Below, piece after piece: positions 16,629 to 24,431 of a DNA stretch of 64,000 nucleotides. Below the pieces are notes generated by a model. The model worked only from the letters and a program-made list of their open reading frames with translations. It was not told the DNA's origin and did not search any database. Both the position numbers and the translations under genes were made by a program. Source of the stretch: Streptomyces sp. SID13726 (GTDB taxonomy: Bacteria > Actinomycetota > Actinomycetes > Streptomycetales > Streptomycetaceae); contig NZ_JAAGLY010000005.1 of assembly GCF_010548375.1 (NCBI RefSeq), positions 310,001 through 374,000 of the forward strand. Direction: 5' to 3'. The stretch's first letter is position 1. Every line of letters begins with the position of its first letter.

Positions 16629-17906
16629 GTGGGCCTTGTCGTGCAGAAGTACGGAGGCTCCTCCGTAGCCGATGCCGAGGGCATCAAGCGCGTCGCCAAG
16701 CGAATCGTCGAAGCGAAGAAGAACGGCCACCAGGTGGTCGTCGTCGTTTCCGCGATGGGCGACACGACGGACGAGCTGATCGATCTCGCCGAGCAGGTGT
16801 CACCCATGCCTGCCGGGCGTGAGTTCGACATGCTGCTGACCGCCGGAGAGCGGATCTCCATGGCGCTGCTGGCCATGGCGATCAAAAACCTGGGCCACGA
16901 GGCCCAGTCCTTCACCGGCAGCCAGGCCGGCGTCATCACCGACTCCGTCCACAACAAGGCCCGGATCATCGACGTCACGCCCGGCCGCATCCGCACCGCG
17001 CTCGACGAGGGCAACATCGCCATCGTCGCCGGTTTCCAGGGTGTCAGCCAGGACAAGAAGGACATCACCACGCTCGGGCGCGGTGGCTCCGACACCACCG
17101 CCGTCGCCCTCGCCGCCGCCCTCGACGCCGAGGTGTGCGAGATCTACACCGACGTCGACGGTGTGTTCACCGCCGACCCGCGGGTGGTGAAGAAGGCGAA
17201 GAAGATCGACTGGATCTCCTTCGAGGACATGCTGGAGCTCGCCGCCTCCGGTTCGAAGGTGCTGCTCCACCGCTGTGTGGAGTACGCCCGCCGCTACAAC
17301 ATCCCGATCCACGTCCGGTCCAGCTTCAGCGGGCTTCAGGGCACCTGGGTCAGCAGTGAGCCGATCGAGCAAGGGGACAAGCAGGTGGAGCAGGCCATCA
17401 TCTCCGGTGTCGCGCACGACACCTCCGAGGCCAAGATCACGGTCGTCGGCGTGCCGGACAAGCCGGGTGAGGCCGCGGTCATCTTCCGCACGATCGCGGA
17501 CGCCGAGATCAACATCGACATGATCGTGCAGAACGTCTCCGCCGCCTCCACCGGGCTGACGGACATCTCCTTCACCCTCCCCAAGGCCGAGGGCCGCAAG
17601 GCCATCGACGCCCTGGAGAAGAACCGGTCCGGCATCGGCTTCGACTCGCTGCGCTACGACGACCAGATCGGCAAGATCTCGCTCGTGGGCGCGGGCATGA
17701 AGACCAACCCGGGTGTCACGGCCGACTTCTTCAAGGCCCTGTCCGACGCGGGAGTGAACATCGAGCTGATCTCGACCTCCGAGATCCGTATCTCGGTCGT
17801 CACCCGCGCCGACGACGTGGCCGAGGCCGTCCGCGCCGTGCACTCCGCCTTCGGGCTCGACTCCGACAGCGACGAGGCCGTCGTCTACGGAGGCACCGGG
17901 CGCTGA
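16629..17906 (+). CDS. lysC: Aspartokinase alpha subunit
   Basis: 425 residues from a GTG at 16629 with GAGGAGCG upstream; an in-frame start at 16554 would add a non-conserved extension. The enzyme phosphorylates L-aspartate, the first step to Lys, Thr, Met and diaminopimelate. The kinase domain shows VQKYGGSSVADAEGIKRVAKRI and GFQGV...TTLGRGGSDTTAVALAAAL. The C-terminal third holds two ACT domains (KITVVGVPDKPGEAAVIFR and ISLVGAGMKTNPGVTADFF), the site of Lys/Thr feedback inhibition. The stop overlaps asd by 1 bp (TGATG), so the two are one operon. Confidence 0.97.
   Translation: MGLVVQKYGGSSVADAEGIKRVAKRIVEAKKNGHQVVVVVSAMGDTTDELIDLAEQVSPMPAGREFDMLLTAGERISMALLAMAIKNLGHEAQSFTGSQAGVITDSVHNKARIIDVTPGRIRTALDEGNIAIVAGFQGVSQDKKDITTLGRGGSDTTAVALAAALDAEVCEIYTDVDGVFTADPRVVKKAKKIDWISFEDMLELAASGSKVLLHRCVEYARRYNIPIHVRSSFSGLQGTWVSSEPIEQGDKQVEQAIISGVAHDTSEAKITVVGVPDKPGEAAVIFRTIADAEINIDMIVQNVSAASTGLTDISFTLPKAEGRKAIDALEKNRSGIGFDSLRYDDQIGKISLVGAGMKTNPGVTADFFKALSDAGVNIELISTSEIRISVVTRADDVAEAVRAVHSAFGLDSDSDEAVVYGGTGR
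17385..17906 (+). CDS. lysC: Aspartokinase beta subunit from in-frame internal start
   Basis: An in-frame GTG at 17385 lies 7 nt after AAGGGGA (17371-17377) inside the aspartokinase gene. It would give a 173-residue protein (MEQAIISGVAHDTSEAKITV...) containing just the two ACT domains. In Corynebacterium and Bacillus the aspartokinase beta subunit arises by exactly this kind of internal initiation, and the corynebacterial beta subunit is 172 residues. An alpha2beta2 enzyme is therefore likely. The internal start is a sequence-based inference. Confidence 0.65.
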   Translation: MEQAIISGVAHDTSEAKITVVGVPDKPGEAAVIFRTIADAEINIDMIVQNVSAASTGLTDISFTLPKAEGRKAIDALEKNRSGIGFDSLRYDDQIGKISLVGAGMKTNPGVTADFFKALSDAGVNIELISTSEIRISVVTRADDVAEAVRAVHSAFGLDSDSDEAVVYGGTGR

Positions 17907-18964
17907 TGTCCGCTAAGAGGCGGCCCACGCTCGCCGTGGTGGGAGCGACCGGCGCCGTCGGCACGGTCATGCTCCAGATCCTGTCCCAGCACGCGGACAT
18001 CTGGGGTGAGATCCGTCTGATCGCCTCCCCGCGCTCGGCCGGCCGCAAGCTGGCCGTGCGCGGCGAGGAGGTCGAGGTGACGGCCCTGTCGGAGGAGTCC
18101 TTCGACGGGGTCGACGTCGCCATGTTCGACGTACCCGACGAGGTGGCCGAGCGCTGGGCGCCGGTCGCCGCCGCGCGCGGTGCCGTCGTCGTGGACAACT
18201 CGGGCGCCTTCCGGATGGACCCGGAGGTGCCCCTCGTCGTCCCCGAGGTCAATCCGCACACGGCCCGGATGCGGCCGCGCGGGATCCTCGCCAACCCCAA
18301 CTGCACGACCCTCTCGATGATCGTCGCCCTGGGCGCGCTGCACGCCGAGTTCGGGCTGCGGGAGCTGGTCGTCTCCTCGTACCAGGCGGTGAGCGGGGCC
18401 GGGCGGGCCGGGGTCGAGACGCTCCGGCAGCAGATGGCGCTGGTCGCCGGCACCGAGCTCGGCACGCACCCCGGTGATGTGCGGCGGGCGGTCGGCGACA
18501 ACACCGGGCCGTTCCCGGAGCCGGTCGCGCTGAACGTCGTACCGTGGGCCGGTTCGCTGCGGGAGGACGGGTGGTCCTCGGAGGAGATGAAGGTGCGGGA
18601 CGAGACCCGCAAGATCCTCGGGCTGCCCGCGCTGCCGGTCGCCGTGACCTGTGTCCGGGTCCCGGTCGTCACCGTGCACTCGCTCACCGTGCACGCCCGC
18701 TTCGAGGGCGAGGTCACCGTCCGCAAGGCGCGCGAGATCCTCGCGACCGCCCCCGGGGTGGTCCTCTTCGACGATCCGGCGGCCGGGGAGTTCCCCACCC
18801 CCGCCGATGTCGTCGGCACCGATCCCACCTGGGTCGGGCGGGTCCGGCGGGCGCTGGACGATCCCACGGCGCTGGAGCTCTTCGTGTGCGGGGACAACCT
18901 GCGCAAGGGCGCGGCGCTGAACACCGCGCAGATCGCGGAGCTCGTGGCCGCCGAGCTGAAATAA
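17906..18964 (+). CDS. asd: Aspartate-semialdehyde dehydrogenase
   Basis: 352 residues, starting at the ATG that overlaps the aspartokinase stop. It reduces aspartyl phosphate to aspartate semialdehyde with NADPH. A Rossmann motif is present at the N-terminus (LAVVGATGAVGTVMLQIL), along with NPNCTT with catalytic Cys133, SYQAVSGAGRAGVETL, and VRVPVVTVHS with His258. The length is normal for the actinobacterial enzyme. It follows lysC as in other Streptomyces, supplying precursors for Lys, Thr, Met and cell-wall diaminopimelate. Confidence 0.96.
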   Translation: MSAKRRPTLAVVGATGAVGTVMLQILSQHADIWGEIRLIASPRSAGRKLAVRGEEVEVTALSEESFDGVDVAMFDVPDEVAERWAPVAAARGAVVVDNSGAFRMDPEVPLVVPEVNPHTARMRPRGILANPNCTTLSMIVALGALHAEFGLRELVVSSYQAVSGAGRAGVETLRQQMALVAGTELGTHPGDVRRAVGDNTGPFPEPVALNVVPWAGSLREDGWSSEEMKVRDETRKILGLPALPVAVTCVRVPVVTVHSLTVHARFEGEVTVRKAREILATAPGVVLFDDPAAGEFPTPADVVGTDPTWVGRVRRALDDPTALELFVCGDNLRKGAALNTAQIAELVAAELK

Positions 18965-19292
18965 ACACTTTGTAGTATCTGTGTGCGGCGGGTTGTCTGT
19001 GTGTCGTGAGTGACGCGGCTAATGGTCCGTACCACTTGCTCCCAGACGTCCCGGCGTCCGAAGATTTTCCTCCCCGCTCTCCGCAACCGCGCGAAGGGCG
19101 GGGAGCGTCTTTGCGAACGCCCTTTCAGGGGGCGCGGGGATGCGTGAAGAGGCGTGGGGACGCCTCGACCATTCAGGACACAGGGGAAGAGCGGGTAGGC
19201 ATGAGCGCGTTTGACGCACGGTCAGTTGTGCTGCCTGGGAGAAGATGGACGGCCGCGTACAACCCTCACGGGGGTGCGGTGGTCCAACTTGC
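18965..19292. other. Intergenic region between asd and the sigma factor gene
   Basis: 328 bp without a supported gene. A possible terminator for the lysC-asd operon lies at 19070-19105: CTCCCCGC and GCGGGGAG arms separated by 20 nt, followed by CGTCTTT; the loop is long, so it is weak. An open frame from 19006 to 19353 has no family resemblance and overlaps the sigma factor start, and I do not accept it as a gene. The promoter of the sigma factor gene should lie here but no clear hexamer pair is seen. Confidence 0.5.
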
Positions 19293-19919
19293 GTGGCTCA
19301 GGTACTCGACTTCCGACCCCGCATGCCCGGGGCGCCCGGTGGCATGCCGGTGATCGCGCCCATGCCCGCAGCGCGGCCCGCCCGCATACCCAGTCAACGT
19401 GACGGCGCCGAGGAAGCGGCGGCAGCCGGGACCACCGTCGACCACCTGACCGAGACCTACCGCGCGCACTACCGCTCGCTGCTCGGTCTCGCCGCCCTCC
19501 TGCTCGACGACACCGCCTCCTGCGAGGACGTCGTCCAGGAGGCGTTCATCCGCGTCCACTCGGCCCGCAAGCGCGTCCGCGACCCCGAGAAGACGCTCGC
19601 GTATCTGCGCCAGACCGTCGTCAACCTCTCCCGCTCGGCCCTGCGTCGGCGCATCCTCGGACTGAAGCTGCTGTCCAAGCCGATGCCCGACATGGCGAGC
19701 GCCGAGGAGGGGGCGTACGACCAGCTGGAGCGCGACTCGCTCATCAAGGCGATGAAGGGCCTGCAGCGCCGCCAGCGCGAGGTCCTGGTCCTGCGCTACT
19801 TCGCCGACATGACCGAGGCCCAGGTCGCCGAGACCCTCGGGATCTCGCTGGGCTCCGTGAAGGCGTACGGTTCCCGGGGCATCGCCGCGCTGCGGGTCGC
19901 CATGGAGGCGCCGGCATGA
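19293..19919 (+). CDS. SigE-family (ECF-like) RNA polymerase sigma factor
   Basis: 208 residues if it starts at the GTG at 19293 (VAQVLDFRPRMPG...); an ATG at 19353 is an alternative and neither has a strong ribosome site. After a Pro/Ala-rich leader come sigma region 2 (ETYRAHYRSLLGLAALLLDD, EDVVQEAFIRVHSARKRVRD, YLRQTVVNLSRSALRR) and region 4 (LQRRQREVLVLRYFADMTEA, QVAETLGISLGSVKAYGSRG). The stop overlaps the next gene by 4 bp; that gene encodes a membrane protein and is the likely regulator of this sigma factor. Confidence 0.9.
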   Translation: MAQVLDFRPRMPGAPGGMPVIAPMPAARPARIPSQRDGAEEAAAAGTTVDHLTETYRAHYRSLLGLAALLLDDTASCEDVVQEAFIRVHSARKRVRDPEKTLAYLRQTVVNLSRSALRRRILGLKLLSKPMPDMASAEEGAYDQLERDSLIKAMKGLQRRQREVLVLRYFADMTEAQVAETLGISLGSVKAYGSRGIAALRVAMEAPA

Positions 19920-21034
19920 GCGGCCCAGGAGAGCCCGAGGGACGGCGCCACGAGCCGACGGACGTCGGCGAGCAAGAGCCGAAGCAATCGCACGCTGGGA
20001 ACGGAACTGTGAATCACGGCCCCGACGATCTGAGCTCCACGGGGGAGTTCGACTCGGACGAGCTGGCACTGCGAAGGTTGCTGCACCAGGCGGTCCACGA
20101 CATGGAACCGCGGGACGGCACCCTCGACCATCTGCGCAAGGCGGTCCCCGCCCGGCGCGCCCGCAAGCGCCAGGCCGTCGTCGGCATGGCGGCCGCGGCC
20201 CTCTTCATCGGCACCGCGATCCCCGCGGTGGTGCACGTGTCCTCCACCGGCACCAGCGCCAACACCTCCAACGCCGGGCACGCCTCCCAGATGCAGGGCG
20301 GCGCGGGCCAGGGCAAGCAGGCGGAGGGCGGCGAGTCCACCTCCGGCGGCACCTCGGGCCGGACCGAGGACAAGGGCAAGGGCGAGTCGAAGGACGAGGA
20401 CAAGGGCAGGACCGCGGGCGCCGGCAGCGGCGCGAGCAGCGGCACCGACCCGTCCGCCACGACCGCGGCGAGCGCCCCGGCCTGCACGGCCGTCCAGCTC
20501 GGCACGCCCACCGCGAGCACCGATGTCGCGGACTCCGCCGGGACGGTCTACGGCACCTTCCACATCACCAACGGCTCTACCGCGGCCTGCACGGTCAACG
20601 GCCCCGGCACCGTCACCCCGACCGCCCAGGGCGCGGCCGACAGCAGCAGGATCAGCACGCTCCGGCACACCTCCGGCGACGCGGCGGCCGGGCTGCCCGA
20701 CCCGTCCCTGGAGGTCTCCCAGCTGCTGCTCCAGCCGGGTTCGTCCTACGACGTGAAGTTCGCCTGGGTGCCCAACGGGACCTGTCCCACCACGGGCCCC
20801 ACGACCGGCCCCAGCCCCGACCCCTCGACCTCCCCGGACTCCTCCACCAGCGAGGGCTCCTCGTCCGGCGGCGACACCGGCACCTCCACCCAGCTGGTCA
20901 CGGAGGACGGCACGACCGACGGCAGCGTGACCGTGACGAACACCGCGGAGGGGGGCACGCCCTCGGTGTCGACGACCGTGTCCGACGCGTGTGCGGGGAC
21001 CGTGTACTGGACGGGTGTGCTGACGTCGTCGTGA
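19916..21034 (+). CDS. Single-pass membrane protein, candidate anti-sigma factor
   Basis: 372 residues. The cytosolic N-terminus is acidic and includes a helix LALRRLLHQAVHDMEPRDGTLDHLRKAVP ending in a basic cluster (ARRARKRQ), then one transmembrane helix (AVVGMAAAALFIGTAIPAVV). A long extracytoplasmic part follows, with a disordered Ser/Gly/Thr/Lys linker (residues about 115-180) and a beta-rich domain with paired cysteines (APACTAVQLG, AACTVNGPG, NGTCPTTGP, SDACAGTVYW), interrupted by a TGPSPDPSTSPDSS-type linker. The coupling to a sigma factor gene by a 4-bp overlap and the topology suggest a sigma regulator, but no ASD/RskA or zinc anti-sigma motif is visible. Confidence 0.7.
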   Translation: MSGPGEPEGRRHEPTDVGEQEPKQSHAGNGTVNHGPDDLSSTGEFDSDELALRRLLHQAVHDMEPRDGTLDHLRKAVPARRARKRQAVVGMAAAALFIGTAIPAVVHVSSTGTSANTSNAGHASQMQGGAGQGKQAEGGESTSGGTSGRTEDKGKGESKDEDKGRTAGAGSGASSGTDPSATTAASAPACTAVQLGTPTASTDVADSAGTVYGTFHITNGSTAACTVNGPGTVTPTAQGAADSSRISTLRHTSGDAAAGLPDPSLEVSQLLLQPGSSYDVKFAWVPNGTCPTTGPTTGPSPDPSTSPDSSTSEGSSSGGDTGTSTQLVTEDGTTDGSVTVTNTAEGGTPSVSTTVSDACAGTVYWTGVLTSS

Positions 21035-21102
21035 CGGTGTGAGCGCGAGCGGGCCGTCGGAGACGCCGTGCGGGTGCGGGTGCGGTTGGGCGCCCGGCCG
21101 GT

Positions 21103-21909
21103 CTAGACGGGAGCCTTCTCCTCGGAGCGCTCCCGGTCCTGCTCCTCGTCGTCCGGGAAGATCCCCAGTGCCGCGTCCCGGGCGAACTCCACCTCGCGGC
21201 GCAGCAGCCGGAACCACATGAAGACGACGAAGCCGGCGAAGACGAACCACTCGCCGGTGTAGCCGAGGTTCTGGAACGCCTTCAGGTTCAGTCCGCTGTC
21301 GGCGGGCGCGGTCGCCGGGACCGCCTTCATCCCGGAGTCGGCGGTGTTGAGGGTGACCCACGCGTCGTACACGCCGTACGGCACCAGGTTGATCAGCGAG
21401 GCCGCGCTGATCGCCGAGGTCTGTCCGGCCGGGAGCCCGCCCTGCGCGCTGACGCCGTTGTCCCCCGGGGTCTCCGAGGCCTGGAGCGCGCCGGTGACGG
21501 TGACCTCGCCCTTCGGCGCGGCCGGTGCCTTCGCCGCGCTCGCGGTGCCGGGCAGCCAGCCCCGGACCACGGGCAGGGCCTTGCCGCCGTCGGTGCGCAG
21601 CAGCGTCAGGACGTAGAAGCCCTCGCGGTCGTCGAGCTGCCGGCCCGGGACCAGCAGCTGCTTGTCGTAGCGCCCGGTCGCGGTGACCTGCTTGCCGGAG
21701 GTGGCCTGGTCGACGGGGAGCAGCTCGGCCAGCGGCCGGGCGGCCTCCCGCACGTCGATGGCGACCTGCTGCTTCGCGTCCCGGCTCGCCGCCATCCGGT
21801 CCTCGAACCGGCTCAGCTGCCACGACCCCATGAAGATGCAGAACGGGATGGCGAGCAGCACGAAGACGTTGATGCCAAACCAGCGGGGTGTCAGCAGAAA
21901 CCGGTACAC
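21103..21909 (-). CDS. SURF1 family cytochrome oxidase assembly protein
   Basis: 268 residues with the SURF1 topology: an N-terminal helix (GINVFVLLAIPFCIFMGSWQLSRFEDR), a long extracytoplasmic domain with VTATGRYDKQLLVPGRQLDD and PVVRGWLPG, and a C-terminal helix (GYTGEWFVFAGFVVFMWFRLLRREVE). SURF1 proteins assist heme a insertion or maturation of haem-copper terminal oxidase. No oxidase genes lie nearby. Its start ATG at 21909 is followed by a basic stretch, which is consistent. Confidence 0.9.
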   Translation of the reverse strand: MYRFLLTPRWFGINVFVLLAIPFCIFMGSWQLSRFEDRMAASRDAKQQVAIDVREAARPLAELLPVDQATSGKQVTATGRYDKQLLVPGRQLDDREGFYVLTLLRTDGGKALPVVRGWLPGTASAAKAPAAPKGEVTVTGALQASETPGDNGVSAQGGLPAGQTSAISAASLINLVPYGVYDAWVTLNTADSGMKAVPATAPADSGLNLKAFQNLGYTGEWFVFAGFVVFMWFRLLRREVEFARDAALGIFPDDEEQDRERSEEKAPV

Positions 21910-21952
21910 ACTCCCACGGTACGGGGCCGCCCCGGGCCGCCGGGGCGCGGGG

Positions 21953-22327
21953 TCAGTACCTCTCGGTGAGGTGGTCGCGGCCGGCCGGGGGTTCGTACGG
22001 CTCCGGCCAGAAGTCCGTGATCGTGGATATACGGCCGCTGCCGTCGCCCGTGAAGAACGAGACGGCGTACATCTCCTCCAGACCCACCGTGAAGTGGGCC
22101 CAGGTGACGACCTGGTCCGGCTCGGCGACCACGCGCTCGATCCGCAGGTGCCAGTCGCCCGGGTACTCCCGGTTGAACTCGACGTACCGCTCCCGGCCGC
22201 TGATGCGCTCGCGGGTCTGCGGCAGGGTGTAGACGACGTCCTCGGCGAGGGTGTCCGCGAACGCGCTCCAGTCGCGGGCCTCGGCGAGGGCCCAGAAACT
22301 CTCCACGGTCTTGCGCAGATCGGTCAT
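21953..22327 (-). CDS. SnoaL-like small protein
   Basis: 124 residues from the ATG at 22327; a longer frame to 22426 has a non-conserved leader. The pattern is NTF2-like/SnoaL: LRKTVESFWALAEARDWSAFADTLAEDVVYTLPQTRERISGRERYVEFNREYPG, then strands with WAHFTVG and a final ITDFWPEPYEPPAGRDHLTERY. Proteins of this fold act as small hydrolases, isomerases or stress proteins. There is no signal peptide. It is divergent from the S9 peptidase gene by about 150 bp. Confidence 0.82.
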   Translation of the reverse strand: MTDLRKTVESFWALAEARDWSAFADTLAEDVVYTLPQTRERISGRERYVEFNREYPGDWHLRIERVVAEPDQVVTWAHFTVGLEEMYAVSFFTGDGSGRISTITDFWPEPYEPPAGRDHLTERY

Positions 22328-22478
22328 GGGCACGAGTCTGCACCCAGCCACTGACAATCGGCCCGGACCGGGCTTCTCGCCCTGGTGGGAAGGGGTCCGG
22401 GTAAGCGGCCGGTAGAAGTTTTCCACAGGCTGAGGACCTCATCTGCGGATTGTCTGTGAAGGCAGGCAGTATGGGGTC

Positions 22479-24293
22479 ATGACTGAGAGCAACGGGTCCG
22501 CCGCGGCCGAGCGGAACGACGAGATGCCGGACTGGGAGAAGCGCTTCAGGGCGCCCCGGGTGTCCCTGCCCGACTGGGCGGAGGACGCCCCCGACCGCTC
22601 CCTGTTCGTCTCCAACGCCACGGGGACGTACGAGCTGTACGCCTGGGACAGAGCGACCGGCGACCAGCGTCAGGTGACGGACCGGCCCAACGGCACCACG
22701 GACGGCGTGCTCTCGCCCGACGGCGCCTGGGTGTGGTGGTTCGACGACAAGGACGGCGACGAGTTCGGCGTCTGGCGCCGCCAGCCCTTCGACGGCGGCC
22801 CCGACGAGCTGGCCGCGCCCGGTCTCGACGCCTCCTATCCGGCGGGCGTGGCCCTCGCCCGGGACGGCCGTACGGCGGTGGTGGGCCGCTCGACCGACGA
22901 CGAGGGCACCTCCATCCACCTGGTGCGCGACGGCGAGGACCCGGTGGAGATCTACCGGCACCGCGAGTCGGCGGGCGTCGGCGACCTCTCCCACGACGGC
23001 TCGCTGATCGCGGTCGAGCACACCGAGCACGGTGACGCGATGCACTCCGCGCTGCGCGTGGTCCGCCCCGACGGCTCGGCGGTCGCCGAGCTCGACGACA
23101 CCAGGGGCGGCACCGAGGAGCTGGGCCTGGAGGTGCTGGGCTTCGCGCCGGTCGACGGCGACACCCGGCTGCTCATCGGCCATCAGCGCCGGGGCCGTTG
23201 GGAGCCGCTGGTGTGGGACGTGGCCACCGGCTCGGAGACCGACCTCGCCCTGGACCTGCCCGGTGACGTGGGCGCCGAGTGGTACCCGGACGGCACGGGA
23301 CTGCTCATCGCGCACAGCTTCGAGGCCCGCAGCGAGCTCTTCCGGTACGACCTGGCGAGCGGCGGCCTGGAGAAGGTGCCGACCCCGCCCGGCTCGGTCT
23401 CCGGGGCGACCGCCCGGCCCGACGGCAGCGTGGAGTACCTGTGGTCCTCGGCCGCCTCGCCGTCGGCGGTGCGCTCGACGACCGGCGAGGTGGTCCTCGA
23501 CCCGCCGGGGATGAGGTCTCCCGGCTCGGTGCCGGTGGAGGACGTGTGGGTGGAGGGCCCGGGGGGCCGGATCCACGCGCTGGTGCAGAAGCCGGCGGGG
23601 GCGACGGGGCCGTTGCCGACGGTCTTCGACATCCACGGCGGGCCGACCTGGCACGACAGCGACGCGTTCGCGGCGGGCCCGGCGGCCTGGGTCGACCACG
23701 GGTACGCGGTGGTGCGGGTCAACTACCGGGGCTCCACGGGATACGGGCGGGCCTGGACCGACGCGCTGAAGCACCGGGTCGGGCTGATCGAGCTGGAGGA
23801 CATCGCGGCGGTCCGGGAGTGGGCGATCTCGTCGGGGCTGGCGGATCCGGCCCGGCTGATCCTCACCGGGGGCTCGTGGGGCGGGTACCTCACCCTGCTC
23901 GGCCTGGGCACCCAGCCGGACGCCTGGGCGCTGGGCATCGCCGCGGTTCCGGTGGCCGACTACGTCACCGCGTACCACGACGAGATGGAGGCGCTGAAGG
24001 CGATGGACCGGACGCTGCTGGGAGGAACCCCGGAGGAGGTACCGGACCGCTTCGAGGCGTCGTCCCCCCTGACCTACGTGGAGCAGGTCAAGGCGCCGGT
24101 GTACATCTCGGCGGGGGTCAACGATCCCCGGTGCCCGATCCGCCAGATCGACAACTACGTGAAGCGGCTGGAGTCCCGGGGGGCGGTGCACGAGGTGTAC
24201 CGCTACGACGCGGGGCACGGGTCGCTGGTGGTGGACGAGCGGATCAAGCAGGTGAAGCTGGAACTGGACTTCGCGGAGCGGCATTTGGGGTAA
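22479..24293 (+). CDS. S9 family prolyl oligopeptidase/acylaminoacyl-peptidase
   Basis: 604 residues. The N-terminal half is a beta-propeller (WD40/PD40-like blades with SPDGAWVWW, SHDGSLIAVE, YPDGTGLLIAHS). The C-terminal alpha/beta hydrolase domain starts near residue 360: oxyanion HGGPTWHD, the nucleophile elbow GGSWGGYL with Ser466, Asp549 in SAGVNDPRCPI, and His580 in DAGHGS. There is no signal peptide, so it probably cleaves acyl or short peptides in the cytosol. Start ATG is close to the 5' end of the frame. Confidence 0.92.
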   Translation: MTESNGSAAAERNDEMPDWEKRFRAPRVSLPDWAEDAPDRSLFVSNATGTYELYAWDRATGDQRQVTDRPNGTTDGVLSPDGAWVWWFDDKDGDEFGVWRRQPFDGGPDELAAPGLDASYPAGVALARDGRTAVVGRSTDDEGTSIHLVRDGEDPVEIYRHRESAGVGDLSHDGSLIAVEHTEHGDAMHSALRVVRPDGSAVAELDDTRGGTEELGLEVLGFAPVDGDTRLLIGHQRRGRWEPLVWDVATGSETDLALDLPGDVGAEWYPDGTGLLIAHSFEARSELFRYDLASGGLEKVPTPPGSVSGATARPDGSVEYLWSSAASPSAVRSTTGEVVLDPPGMRSPGSVPVEDVWVEGPGGRIHALVQKPAGATGPLPTVFDIHGGPTWHDSDAFAAGPAAWVDHGYAVVRVNYRGSTGYGRAWTDALKHRVGLIELEDIAAVREWAISSGLADPARLILTGGSWGGYLTLLGLGTQPDAWALGIAAVPVADYVTAYHDEMEALKAMDRTLLGGTPEEVPDRFEASSPLTYVEQVKAPVYISAGVNDPRCPIRQIDNYVKRLESRGAVHEVYRYDAGHGSLVVDERIKQVKLELDFAERHLG

Positions 24294-24301
24294 GGGGGAG
24301 G

Positions 24302-24403
24302 GTTGTCGGGGTGCGGGGGAGAGTTGTCGGGGTGCGGGCCGTTGTGGGCACCCGCACCAGCACCCGCGGCTACGCGTATCCGCACCCGCGGCCACCCGCA
24401 TCC
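24302..24403. repeat. Two tandem repeats between convergent genes
   Basis: GTTGTCGGGGTGCGGG occurs at 24302-24317 and 24323-24338 (period 21). A 22-bp unit starting GCACCCGCGGC occurs at 24360-24381 and 24382-24403 with 19 of 22 positions identical. CCCGCACGACAACC (from about 24416) is the inverse of part of the first repeat, so a large hairpin is possible between the S9 peptidase and TrkA-type genes. It may terminate transcription of both, but no T run follows. Confidence 0.7.
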
Positions 24404-24431
24404 GCCCCGCGCGCCCCGCACGACAACCCGG

